From Candidatus Omnitrophota bacterium (GTDB taxonomy: Bacteria; Omnitrophota; Gorgyraeia; Zapsychrales; Fredricksoniimonadaceae), in NCBI GenBank assembly GCA_903861305.1, contig CAIOTT010000045.1, positions 1 to 57,333 of the forward strand: a stretch of 57,333 nucleotides of DNA. Direction: 5' to 3'. Of the stretch, positions 37,262-44,342 are shown in pieces. A model generated the notes under the pieces. That model was not told where the DNA came from. It saw only the letters and a list, made by a program, of their open reading frames with translations, and did not search any database. Numbering within the stretch: the stretch's first letter is position 1; each line of letters starts with the position of its first letter. A program made the translations under genes and the position numbers.

Positions 37262-38641
37262 ATGCCTGAAGAGAATAACGAAGAATTTTGTCACCAGCCG
37301 CTGGGCCCGTGGATCATCACGCTGGTCGTGGTGTCACTGCTGTCGGTCATGTGGGTGATCTTCCGCAGGGAAGACATCTTCAAGCCGGTTGAGATCAATC
37401 CGCCCGAATTACCCAAGAAGATCCTTTCTACAGTGGGTGAACCGTCATTCCCCAAAGGTGTGACCCAGGCGGCGGCTAATACCGCTGTGGTGGACCAGAA
37501 TTACAAGGCAGCAGCCATCACCAAGGCCACGCCCAACGGCGGCATGCAGCTTGTGGCCAATCAGGTCAATGGCGGTGGTTTCCAGAATTCCCTTAAGGAC
37601 GCGGTCAATGCCATTATTCCCACCGTGTGCGATATCCATGCCCGGCGCATCGGGCGCGCGACACCCAGGACCGCGCAGAACGCTCAGAATTTGAAGTTCG
37701 TCCCTCCCTTTGACGGCGTTATTGATAAATTTGTCGCGAACAAAGGTTATGAGAAGATCGGTTCCGGAGTTTTTGTGGATGACCGCGGTTATGTGTTGAC
37801 GAATTACCACGTGACCATGGACGCCACGGATGTTATCGTCACGGTCTTTGATAACCCGGCCAAGGATTATCATGCCGATATTGTCGCGCAGGACCCGAAC
37901 CTTGACCTGGCCATCCTCAAGCTGCGCGCGGACGGCCCGTTCCCGGAAGCCAAGGTCGGGGATTCGAGCTGGACGCAGGTCGGCGATTATGTGGTGGCCG
38001 TGGGCAGCCCTTTCGGCATCGAGCAGACCGTGACCAGCGGCATCATCAGCGGTATCCGCAAGTCCCTTGTTATCGAGGGCGTCCGCTACCAGAACCTTTT
38101 CCAGACCGACGCGCCCATCAACCGCGGTTCTTCCGGCGGCCCTTTGGTGAATTTGCAGGGAGAGTTGATCGGGATCAATTCAGCCATTTACGCGCCCACG
38201 GGAGTATTTAGCGGGACCGGGTTCGCCATTCCCATCAACGATTGCAAAGATTTTCTCGGCACGACGCTTGGCCGCAACTACGCGGTCCCTGTTGACCAGA
38301 AGGGTATGACGACGGTCGCCTTGACCAAGTTCAGCCACCTGGCGCCCGGGCCGTTGCCGGTCCATTTCGGCATTGAGGTCATGGAAGTCAATCCGGTCAT
38401 CGCGCGGCAGTTTGGGATAGCCACGAACCAGGGTGTCCTGGTCAATCGCATCATCGACGAGTCTCCGGCCAGTTTTGCGGGTATCCAGCGTGGTGACGTA
38501 ATCGTTGCGGTCGCGGGCGTTCCTGTCACGGACAAGGCAGATATCCCCAAGATCGTGGCTCATTTTAAAACAGGCGACAATGTCAACGTGCGTTTTCTCA
38601 GGAACGGGAAACAGAATGAAGTTCTGGTGAAGCTACAATGA
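37262..38641 (+). CDS. mamE: Magnetosome serine protease MamE (no haem motifs)
   Basis: A 459-residue membrane-anchored HtrA-like protease: N-terminal helix (about 17-36), a linker, a trypsin-like domain with complete triad His183 (LTNYHV), Asp215 (NLDLAIL) and Ser291 (RGSSGGPL), and one C-terminal PDZ domain (about 345-455). MamE processes other magnetosome proteins and controls crystal maturation. Classical MamE has two CXXCH magnetochrome motifs and two PDZ domains between protease and end; here no CXXCH exists and only one PDZ is present. Generic DegP is an alternative, but the short cytosolic tail, the membrane anchor and the surrounding mam genes favour MamE. Overlaps the next gene by 4 bases. 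Confidence 0.85.
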   Translation: MPEENNEEFCHQPLGPWIITLVVVSLLSVMWVIFRREDIFKPVEINPPELPKKILSTVGEPSFPKGVTQAAANTAVVDQNYKAAAITKATPNGGMQLVANQVNGGGFQNSLKDAVNAIIPTVCDIHARRIGRATPRTAQNAQNLKFVPPFDGVIDKFVANKGYEKIGSGVFVDDRGYVLTNYHVTMDATDVIVTVFDNPAKDYHADIVAQDPNLDLAILKLRADGPFPEAKVGDSSWTQVGDYVVAVGSPFGIEQTVTSGIISGIRKSLVIEGVRYQNLFQTDAPINRGSSGGPLVNLQGELIGINSAIYAPTGVFSGTGFAIPINDCKDFLGTTLGRNYAVPVDQKGMTTVALTKFSHLAPGPLPVHFGIEVMEVNPVIARQFGIATNQGVLVNRIIDESPASFAGIQRGDVIVAVAGVPVTDKADIPKIVAHFKTGDNVNVRFLRNGKQNEVLVKLQ

Positions 38642-39237
38642 AAAAGAAACACGCCGTGATCCATACCGTGAAAAGCCATAAGGACCAGGTCATCGACTTC
38701 GCGAAGAAGAACCCTGTGATCCTGGCCGGTATCGTTATCATGGCGGCCCTGATCCTTTCATCCTATGTTTCATACTTGAGAGCGCAGGAGATCCTTCCTG
38801 AGACCCAGGCAGCGGCAGGTGCGCCAAAACCTTTACGCACGGGAGCAGGTGATACGTTCAGCTGGCTGGGCATGGAAGTCGCGCCGCTTTCGAATATGCT
38901 GCGCAAAGAGTTCACCATCCCCGGAAAGATCAGGGGGATGTTCGTGCTCGACGAAGGCAAAGATCTGGCCTTCCAGTACGGGCTTAAGACCGCAGATGTG
39001 ATCGTGTCGATCAGCCGTCAAAATGTCGCTACAGCCAAAGATTTTATCCGCGCCGCCAATGGTGTCCGGTTCAGGGAAGGCATCGTGATGGATGTTTATC
39101 GCAATGGGCAGAATTTATACATCACGATCCCTTTTAGTTATCAGTACGGGCCTCTCATGGGGCCGAACAAAGGTACATGGCAGCTGGGTTCGCCGGTCTT
39201 CGGACAAAGCGTGCAGTACGGGCCGGTTTTTAGATAA
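38638..39237 (+). CDS. Membrane-anchored single-PDZ magnetosome protein
   Basis: A 199-residue protein with a basic N-terminus, one membrane helix (about 29-46, ILAGIVIMAALILSSYVSYL) and a PDZ domain (about 75-165; FSWLGMEVAPLSNMLRKEF, LKTADVIVSISRQNV). No CXXCH. It resembles the C-terminal half of MamE or a MamP without haem motifs. The overlap with mamE suggests the two form a complex, together replacing a two-PDZ MamE. The C-terminal 30 residues are rich in Gly, Tyr and Pro (QYGPLMGPNKGTWQLGSPVF). Confidence 0.8.
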   Translation: MKKKHAVIHTVKSHKDQVIDFAKKNPVILAGIVIMAALILSSYVSYLRAQEILPETQAAAGAPKPLRTGAGDTFSWLGMEVAPLSNMLRKEFTIPGKIRGMFVLDEGKDLAFQYGLKTADVIVSISRQNVATAKDFIRAANGVRFREGIVMDVYRNGQNLYITIPFSYQYGPLMGPNKGTWQLGSPVFGQSVQYGPVFR

Positions 39238-39248
39238 TTGTCAAGCGT

Positions 39249-39270
39249 TCCCTCCGTCGAAAGGAGGGGG
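39249..39270 (+). promoter_or_regulatory. Hairpin that covers the ribosome-binding site
   Basis: CCCTCC (39250-39255) pairs perfectly with GGAGGG (39263-39268) around a 7-base loop, extendable by a G-T pair. The 3' arm is the strong Shine-Dalgarno sequence AGGAGG at 39262-39267. In the folded mRNA this site would be hidden, so the downstream gene could be translationally controlled. There is no T run, so it is not a typical terminator. Confidence 0.45.
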
Positions 39271-39285
39271 CATGGAAAGGGATGT

Positions 39286-40704
39286 ATGGTCACAAAACCA
39301 CAGCGCGTCGCAGGTTTTTCGCTTGAGGAATTCACCTCACGGTTCAAGGAGGCGGACCTCAACACATTCTTTATTTTCGGCGCGATCATCCTGATCCTTA
39401 TCATAGGTGGTTACGCGCTCTTCTCAGCGGATTCACGCAATGCCGCCAAGGGCAATCCCGCCTGCGGTAAGATCGTTATCGCTGCGGATGGTTTTTCTCT
39501 GGCGTCCAACGTGTCTGCCACGTTATCTGACGCGCGCTATTTCCTGGTGGTCGATCCTTTGACCCGGAAGCTCGTCGATTCGATCAAGAACCCCTACCGC
39601 GGCCAGCAGAACACCCAACTTGTTTATTTGATCGCCGGTAAAGGCGAAGAAGCTGTGATCGTTGGCAGTATCGATCAGCAGAGTTATGACATCCTTGGTC
39701 AATTCGGTATCAGGGTTTTTGGCGGGTATCAGGGCCGGGCGCAGAAAGTTGTCAGGCTTTATCGCGAAGCCAGGATCGCCGCTACCCCGCAGCCAATGGA
39801 TGCTAACGTGCAGGGCTTTCCCATGGCGCAACAGGTCCGAGGGATGGGCCAGGGAATGAACGCGCAGGGTGCGGGGATGGGAATGTACCAGCCATGTCCG
39901 ATGCCGACCAGGGCTATGGTGAACGGGATGGGCATGGGGCTTGGAACGCAGGTCATGCAGGGTGCCGGTGCGTATCCGCCTTGCCCTTTGCCAACCAGGG
40001 CGATGGGCAATGGCATGGGGTATGGCATGCAAGTCATGCAGCCACCAGCGGTAAATAATTATCCTGCGGCAAATCAGGTTGGCTTGTTTGGTTGGGGGCA
40101 ACAGGCCTTTGTTTGCCCTACCTGCAACTGGCGTATGAAAGCATCCCGACAGGGAAACAGTTTTCCTCGTTGTCCTAATTGCGGCGGTTCAATGGCGTTG
40201 GATATGCCAAATCAGAACAATGAGGCGACCATAATTCCGGAAGGCATGTGGGCGGCCAATACACCAGCGATGGTCCCTCAATATAATCAAGGGGCTGTCC
40301 AATACAACCAAATGTTCGCTCAACAAAACTTGCCCCAGCAGGGCGCTGATTTGACAGGGGCGTTCCTTTGCCCGAATTGCAACTGGCGTATGTACTCCCA
40401 GCAGGGGGCGAACGAGTTTCCGCAATGCCCGAATTGCGGGCAGATCATGGCGCGGGCAGGTAATAGCGCTCGGGTTGTCAATAATGCTGCGCAGGTCGCT
40501 TTCGCGCCTGCGGCCGCGGTGGCGCAGCAACCCGCGGCTGATAATGCGCCCCCAATTCCGGCTGATGCGCAAATGACGCACGCGTATCGCGGGGTTTGTA
40601 CGAATTGCCATCAGATATCGCCTTCCACAGTTGGGGCTCAGGCGCAGAATTTTCCAAGCCCGGCGCAGGATAGAGCGCGTATGGCCATCGGCGGCGGTAA
40701 ATAA
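39286..40704 (+). CDS. DiNase-domain, zinc-ribbon and magnetochrome membrane protein
   Basis: A 472-residue protein from ATG 39286 (GGAAAGGG upstream). One membrane helix (about 27-46) precedes a dinitrogenase iron-molybdenum cofactor (NifX/NafY-like) domain at about 60-166 (KIVIAADGFSLASNVSATLSD; YDILGQFGIRVFGGY). A Met/Gly/Pro-rich region follows with two tandem units (CPMPTRAMVNGMGMG, CPLPTRAMGNGMGYG), then two near-identical four-cysteine zinc-ribbon-like modules (CPTCNWRM...CPNCGG, about 275-303; CPNCNWRM...CPNCGQ, about 361-390), then an RGVCTNCH haem motif (about 438-442) of magnetochrome type. This architecture is unknown to me; it joins metal-cluster binding, possible zinc or iron sites and haem in one magnetosome protein. 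The exact start is uncertain because the better Shine-Dalgarno serves an out-of-frame ATG at 39272. Confidence 0.8.
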   Translation: MVTKPQRVAGFSLEEFTSRFKEADLNTFFIFGAIILILIIGGYALFSADSRNAAKGNPACGKIVIAADGFSLASNVSATLSDARYFLVVDPLTRKLVDSIKNPYRGQQNTQLVYLIAGKGEEAVIVGSIDQQSYDILGQFGIRVFGGYQGRAQKVVRLYREARIAATPQPMDANVQGFPMAQQVRGMGQGMNAQGAGMGMYQPCPMPTRAMVNGMGMGLGTQVMQGAGAYPPCPLPTRAMGNGMGYGMQVMQPPAVNNYPAANQVGLFGWGQQAFVCPTCNWRMKASRQGNSFPRCPNCGGSMALDMPNQNNEATIIPEGMWAANTPAMVPQYNQGAVQYNQMFAQQNLPQQGADLTGAFLCPNCNWRMYSQQGANEFPQCPNCGQIMARAGNSARVVNNAAQVAFAPAAAVAQQPAADNAPPIPADAQMTHAYRGVCTNCHQISPSTVGAQAQNFPSPAQDRARMAIGGGK

Positions 40705-40740
40705 TCATGGAATTCACAAACCGGAACAGAAAGGTGAGAT

Positions 40741-41004
40741 ATGGCCAGTAAGCCCATCCTTTGCATGCATTGCAATGGTGAGATGCAACTTTATACGGGG
40801 CCGCGCTATAACAGGAAAGTCGCTGGTTTCCTGATCCTCGGCGGGCTTTTTGCCACCCTGTTCTGGATCGGTGCGGTCCTTGGTATCCCTCTCATCCTGA
40901 TCGGTCTTTATATGATGGGTTCAAAACGAGACCTCTGGGTCTGCAAGGATTGCAGCAGCGCTATTGAACGGATCAAGCTCAACCCTGAAACGATCGGTAA
41001 ATAG
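40741..41004 (+). CDS. Small membrane protein with split zinc-ribbon
   Basis: An 87-residue protein. CMHC near the N-terminus and CKDC near the C-terminus could form one zinc ribbon, with two membrane helices between them (FLILGGLFATLFWIGAVLGIPLILIGLYMMG). The gene lies between two haem-motif proteins and has AAGGTGAG before ATG 40741. It is not recognised as a known mam gene. The four-cysteine layout echoes the zinc-ribbon modules of the preceding protein. Confidence 0.72.
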   Translation: MASKPILCMHCNGEMQLYTGPRYNRKVAGFLILGGLFATLFWIGAVLGIPLILIGLYMMGSKRDLWVCKDCSSAIERIKLNPETIGK

Positions 41005-41016
41005 CCTAACAAATCT

Positions 41017-42228
41017 ATGCCAGAACCACTCAAAAACTACCATATTATAAGGAAGCAGCGGATCTTGTTATTCGTGACGCTTGCTTTCATAGGCCTTCTC
41101 ATTGTGGCCGCGCTCATGCACATCGGCGCCGGGGACGCGGAGTGGGCTGGCATGACGGTTTCCAAACCCACCCCAGCGCTCATGATGGAATTCAGCATTC
41201 CAAAAGATGAAGTGGGTGTTGTCGTGAACTGGTGTGAAGACCCGGCGTATATCGCGGGCGTTCGCGGCGGGGATCTGATCAAGGCCATCAATAACAAACC
41301 GGTCAAGAATTTGCAGGAATTTCTGGCAGTCACCAAGACCACGGATATGCGCCAGGGCGTGCTGCTGGATATCCTGCGCAGTGGCCAGCCATTGTATATC
41401 ACGATGGAATACAAGCCCGGGATCCATGACAAGCTCAAGCAGGCGCTCAATATGGATACCGGCGTCACAGGTAATGCGCATGCCGCTAATCCGGCTCTCG
41501 CTGATCCTGTTGTTCCACCTGCGGCTGCATTGTCCGCTCCGAGGGATCTGCAGGCGGGTGCACAGCAGGTAGCTTTTGCGAATCGTGCTCCGGCTGAAAC
41601 TACTGAGGCGGCAGCAGCTAATCCTGCGTTGCCAACGCGCGCGCCTACAGGGAAATTACCGACACCCAAAGAACAGGGCGCGGCCCAGAAAGAACTTATC
41701 GAAGGGCACTGGCTTGGACTTGAACTTATACCGCTGACACCCGAACTGGCCAAGGAATATAAAGTTCCCGCAGATACTAATGGGCTGCTTGTCGATGAAA
41801 TTTCACTCGAATCCGCCGAGTCAGGGATATTGGCGGGTGATCTGGTTGTCGCGGTGAATGGGTTCGCCACGCCAGATCTTGTGGCGTTTACCGAAGCCAC
41901 ACGCCGGGTGAAGAACAAACATAAGGCTGATGTGCTCGTGTCCCGCCGCGGACGTATCATGGAATTCACTTTTAATTCGGTCAGGACCCTGGGTTTTTCG
42001 CAGAATGAAGCGGCTCAGCCGATCACACCGGGTGCGTTAAGCCCCCATCGCAGCAGGAACAAACCTTGCACGGCGTGCCACATCATCATGGTCACTGGCG
42101 GGCAGTTGCCGACGGATGCGGGCGACATCCTGCCCAATCCGCCCCCGATCACCAAGGGCGCTGTGGCTCCCCATGAATATCGCGGCAAATGCAACACCTG
42201 CCATATCATGCTGAGGCCTGCTCTATGA
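41017..42228 (+). CDS. mamP: PDZ-PDZ-magnetochrome protein, MamP-like
   Basis: A 403-residue protein with one membrane helix (about 14-32), a first PDZ domain (about 45-135), an Ala/Pro-rich linker, a second PDZ domain (about 228-318) and two C-terminal magnetochrome motifs, GALSPHRSRNKPCTACH (C351, C354, H355) and GAVAPHEYRGKCNTCH (C392, C395, H396). MamP is a c-type cytochrome that oxidises Fe(II) and has one PDZ followed by two magnetochromes; this one has an additional PDZ domain. It could equally be seen as the non-protease half of MamE with the order of domains reversed. Haem attachment needs cytochrome c maturation outside this window. Confidence 0.85.
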   Translation: MPEPLKNYHIIRKQRILLFVTLAFIGLLIVAALMHIGAGDAEWAGMTVSKPTPALMMEFSIPKDEVGVVVNWCEDPAYIAGVRGGDLIKAINNKPVKNLQEFLAVTKTTDMRQGVLLDILRSGQPLYITMEYKPGIHDKLKQALNMDTGVTGNAHAANPALADPVVPPAAALSAPRDLQAGAQQVAFANRAPAETTEAAAANPALPTRAPTGKLPTPKEQGAAQKELIEGHWLGLELIPLTPELAKEYKVPADTNGLLVDEISLESAESGILAGDLVVAVNGFATPDLVAFTEATRRVKNKHKADVLVSRRGRIMEFTFNSVRTLGFSQNEAAQPITPGALSPHRSRNKPCTACHIIMVTGGQLPTDAGDILPNPPPITKGAVAPHEYRGKCNTCHIMLRPAL

Positions 42229-42506
42229 AACTAATGACTGTAATTAAGATCATCCTTGGACTTTTGTTCATTGTTTTTTTTGGCATGTTTGTTTTCGAGA
42301 ACATTGATCCTGTCAGGATATGGATCCCTCTTTTTAAGGGCCGCCAGTGCGGGCTGATCTATATCATCCTGGTTTCATATATCATCGGTGTTTCGAACAT
42401 GTTCTGGTTCATGGTCCATTTTGGTTCAAAGATGAAGAGGAAGCAGAAGCTGACTGAATTGAAGGAGCAGGAGCAGGAGCAGGAGTTGTTCGAAGATGAA
42501 GGCTGA
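42225..42506 (+). CDS. MamL-like (LapA-domain) small membrane protein
   Basis: A 93-residue protein with two membrane helices (IIKIILGLLFIVFFGMFVFENI-like segment and CGLIYIILVSYIIGVSNMFWFMV) and a charged tail (KMKRKQKLTELKEQEQEQEL). The pattern FxFENxDPVxxxxPL is that of LapA/DUF1049 domains, to which MamL belongs; MamL likewise has two helices and a charged C-terminus and is required to form magnetosome membranes. ATG 42225 overlaps the previous stop by 4 bases and the CDF gene by 11 bases. General LapA-domain proteins cannot be excluded, but the position fits MamL. Confidence 0.7.
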   Translation: MKLMTVIKIILGLLFIVFFGMFVFENIDPVRIWIPLFKGRQCGLIYIILVSYIIGVSNMFWFMVHFGSKMKRKQKLTELKEQEQEQELFEDEG

Positions 42507-43386
42507 GCCAAAGGTGAAAAATCTCGCCAAATGCGAGTCCTGCGCGCGCAAAACCATTTTTGCCGGGATCCTGGCGAATATTTTTCTAGCCGCTTTCAAG
42601 CTTTTTGTCGGCTTCATGGGCCGCAGCCGCGCGTTGATCGGCAGTGGCTTGTGCAACCTTAGCGATGTCATTTCATCGATCGTGGTCATCATCGGCGTCA
42701 AGTATTCCAAAAAACCGGCCGATGGCCGTTATCCTTACGGATACGGCAAGGTTGAGTTCATCTGCCAGGTCGTGATGAGCGTCATCATGATCCTGGGTAC
42801 GGCCGCGCTGATCCTGAGTTCGTTCATTGTCATTGCCAAGCGTATTTTTGTCGTCCAGCACGTGGTCGTGTTCTTCGTGGCGATCCTCAGCGCCGTCATC
42901 AGCGCGTTCATTTACAAGTTCTCACACTGCGGCGGGGAAGAGCTGAACAGCCCTTCATTAAAAGCGCACGCTGAACACAACAAGATCGACGTTATTTCAT
43001 CGCTCCTGGTCGCCATCGGTGTGGTGGTGACGCACATGGGGTTGCACTGGGTCGACCCGGTCATTGCTATTTTTGAGTGCGCGCATGTCCTTCATGCCAG
43101 TGTCGGGATCCTCCAGAACGGCCTGCGCGGCATGGTCGACAGGAATTTGCCCGAAGATTATTTGAACAAGATAAAAACCCTTGTGCAGACAGTTAAAGGC
43201 GTCAGTGCCGTCAAGCACGTGAGGGCGCGCCAGACAGGCCGTCAGATCGTCCTTGATATCGCGATGCAGATGGACCCGGACATTACCGTTATGGAAGCGA
43301 AGCGGATCAACCAGTCGGTCCGCGCGTTCCTGCGCAGTGAAGATAAACATATAGGCCACATCTCTATTGTGGATGTTCCGGTATAA
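42496..43386 (+). CDS. mamM: Magnetosome cation diffusion facilitator MamM
   Basis: A 296-residue CDF transporter with six membrane helices and a cytosolic dimer domain. The N-terminal CESC matches the CxxC of MamM and MamB. KPADGRYPYGYGKVEFI and HWVDPVIAIFE are closer to MamM than MamB. The second metal motif is complete (H161, D165: HNKID), but in helix 2 the first ligand position is Cys53 (CNLSD) where MamM has Tyr and most CDFs have His. MamM moves iron into the magnetosome together with MamB and stabilises it. mamB follows after 9 bases. Confidence 0.88.
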   Translation: MKAEPKVKNLAKCESCARKTIFAGILANIFLAAFKLFVGFMGRSRALIGSGLCNLSDVISSIVVIIGVKYSKKPADGRYPYGYGKVEFICQVVMSVIMILGTAALILSSFIVIAKRIFVVQHVVVFFVAILSAVISAFIYKFSHCGGEELNSPSLKAHAEHNKIDVISSLLVAIGVVVTHMGLHWVDPVIAIFECAHVLHASVGILQNGLRGMVDRNLPEDYLNKIKTLVQTVKGVSAVKHVRARQTGRQIVLDIAMQMDPDITVMEAKRINQSVRAFLRSEDKHIGHISIVDVPV

Positions 43387-43395
43387 GGTTAACAC

Positions 43396-44307
43396 ATGCA
43401 AGAAAAATGCGTCCGTTGCGGTAAAGTGGTCCCCTGGATCGTCCTTTTGGGCAATCTGACGCTGGCTATTTTTCAGATCTATGTCGGGTATGTCGCCAAG
43501 TCCAAGGGGTTGATCGCGGACGGGTTCCACTCCGGTACTGACGTTATCACAACGGTGATGGTCATTATCACCGTCAAGCTTTCCAGCCACAAGGATGACA
43601 AGAAATATCCCTGGGGACTGGGCAAGTCTGAATTTTTGGGCGCGGTATTCGCCTATATATTGCTCTTTGGTATTTCGCTCATGATCCTGATCGACGCGAT
43701 CGCTGTCATTTGCAGCGGCGTCATCCATCCGCCGCATATGGCCGCGTTCTTTGCCGCGGGTGTGGCTATCCTGGCCAATTACATCCTCTCGTCCTATGGC
43801 TTTTGCGTCGGAAGAAAATTGAATTCGCCGGCCATGATCGCCAATGCCCAGGAAAACCGTTCTGACATGCTCTCGAGCATTGCGGTGCTTTTGGGTGTTT
43901 TTGCAGCGAACATCGGATTTCCCATCCTTGACGCGCTGGCCGCTATCCTGGTCGGTTTGATGATCGGCAAGTCCGCGGTCACGCTGGGTATCCAGGCTTA
44001 CAGGAACCTGATCGATGAATCGCTGCCCGGGGAGAAGGAAAAGCTTATCGAAGAGGAAGTCATGCAGTACAGGGAGGTCAAGGGCGTCAATTACGTCCAT
44101 GCCCGCCGTGTCGGCCAGCAGGCGTGGATCGACATGGAAGTCATTATCGACGCCAAAAGAACGGTCAAAGAAGGCCACGCCATCACGCGTGAGATCCGCC
44201 AGGCGCTGATGCGCCGTTTCGCCCAGATCAAGGAAGTGACCATCTCATTCACGTGCAAAGAGAACACAGTCGTTAAACCGGCGGCAGTGCCAGCCGTTAA
44301 GAAATAG
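43396..44307 (+). CDS. mamB: Magnetosome cation diffusion facilitator MamB
   Basis: A 303-residue CDF transporter. N-terminal CVRC, then the classical HSGTD site (H45, D49) and ENRSD (E153, D157). The segment GFCVGRKLNSPAMIANAQENRSDMLSS is strikingly close to MamB of alphaproteobacteria (CVGNENNSPAIIANAWDNRSD). The C-terminal domain (HARRVGQQAWIDMEVIIDA) forms the cytosolic dimer. MamB imports iron and nucleates the invagination complex. It ends with a short Ala/Pro/Lys tail. Confidence 0.9.
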   Translation: MQEKCVRCGKVVPWIVLLGNLTLAIFQIYVGYVAKSKGLIADGFHSGTDVITTVMVIITVKLSSHKDDKKYPWGLGKSEFLGAVFAYILLFGISLMILIDAIAVICSGVIHPPHMAAFFAAGVAILANYILSSYGFCVGRKLNSPAMIANAQENRSDMLSSIAVLLGVFAANIGFPILDALAAILVGLMIGKSAVTLGIQAYRNLIDESLPGEKEKLIEEEVMQYREVKGVNYVHARRVGQQAWIDMEVIIDAKRTVKEGHAITREIRQALMRRFAQIKEVTISFTCKENTVVKPAAVPAVKK

Positions 44308-44342
44308 ATCGTACAGGGCAATCAATAAACGCAGGAGAGAAT

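Noticed and set aside
37620..37650. CDIHA segment of MamE as a degenerate magnetochrome
   Set aside because: Lacks the second Cys and the PHxxRG context; treated as absence of haem motifs.
39272..39394. 40-codon ORF using the strong AGGAGG before the DiNase gene
   Set aside because: Out of frame with the domain-containing gene, polar composition without pattern; kept only as part of the start-site uncertainty and hairpin observation.
40985..41015. Partial DtxR/IdeR-like box (TAGCCTAAC) between two mam genes
   Set aside because: Only one half-site fits, it spans a stop codon in a 12-base gap and no promoter is next to it.
42997..44178. Minus-strand open frame (393 codons) opposite mamM and mamB
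   Set aside because: Antisense to two certain CDF genes; composition heavy in Asp, His and Arg, no membrane segments or domains.
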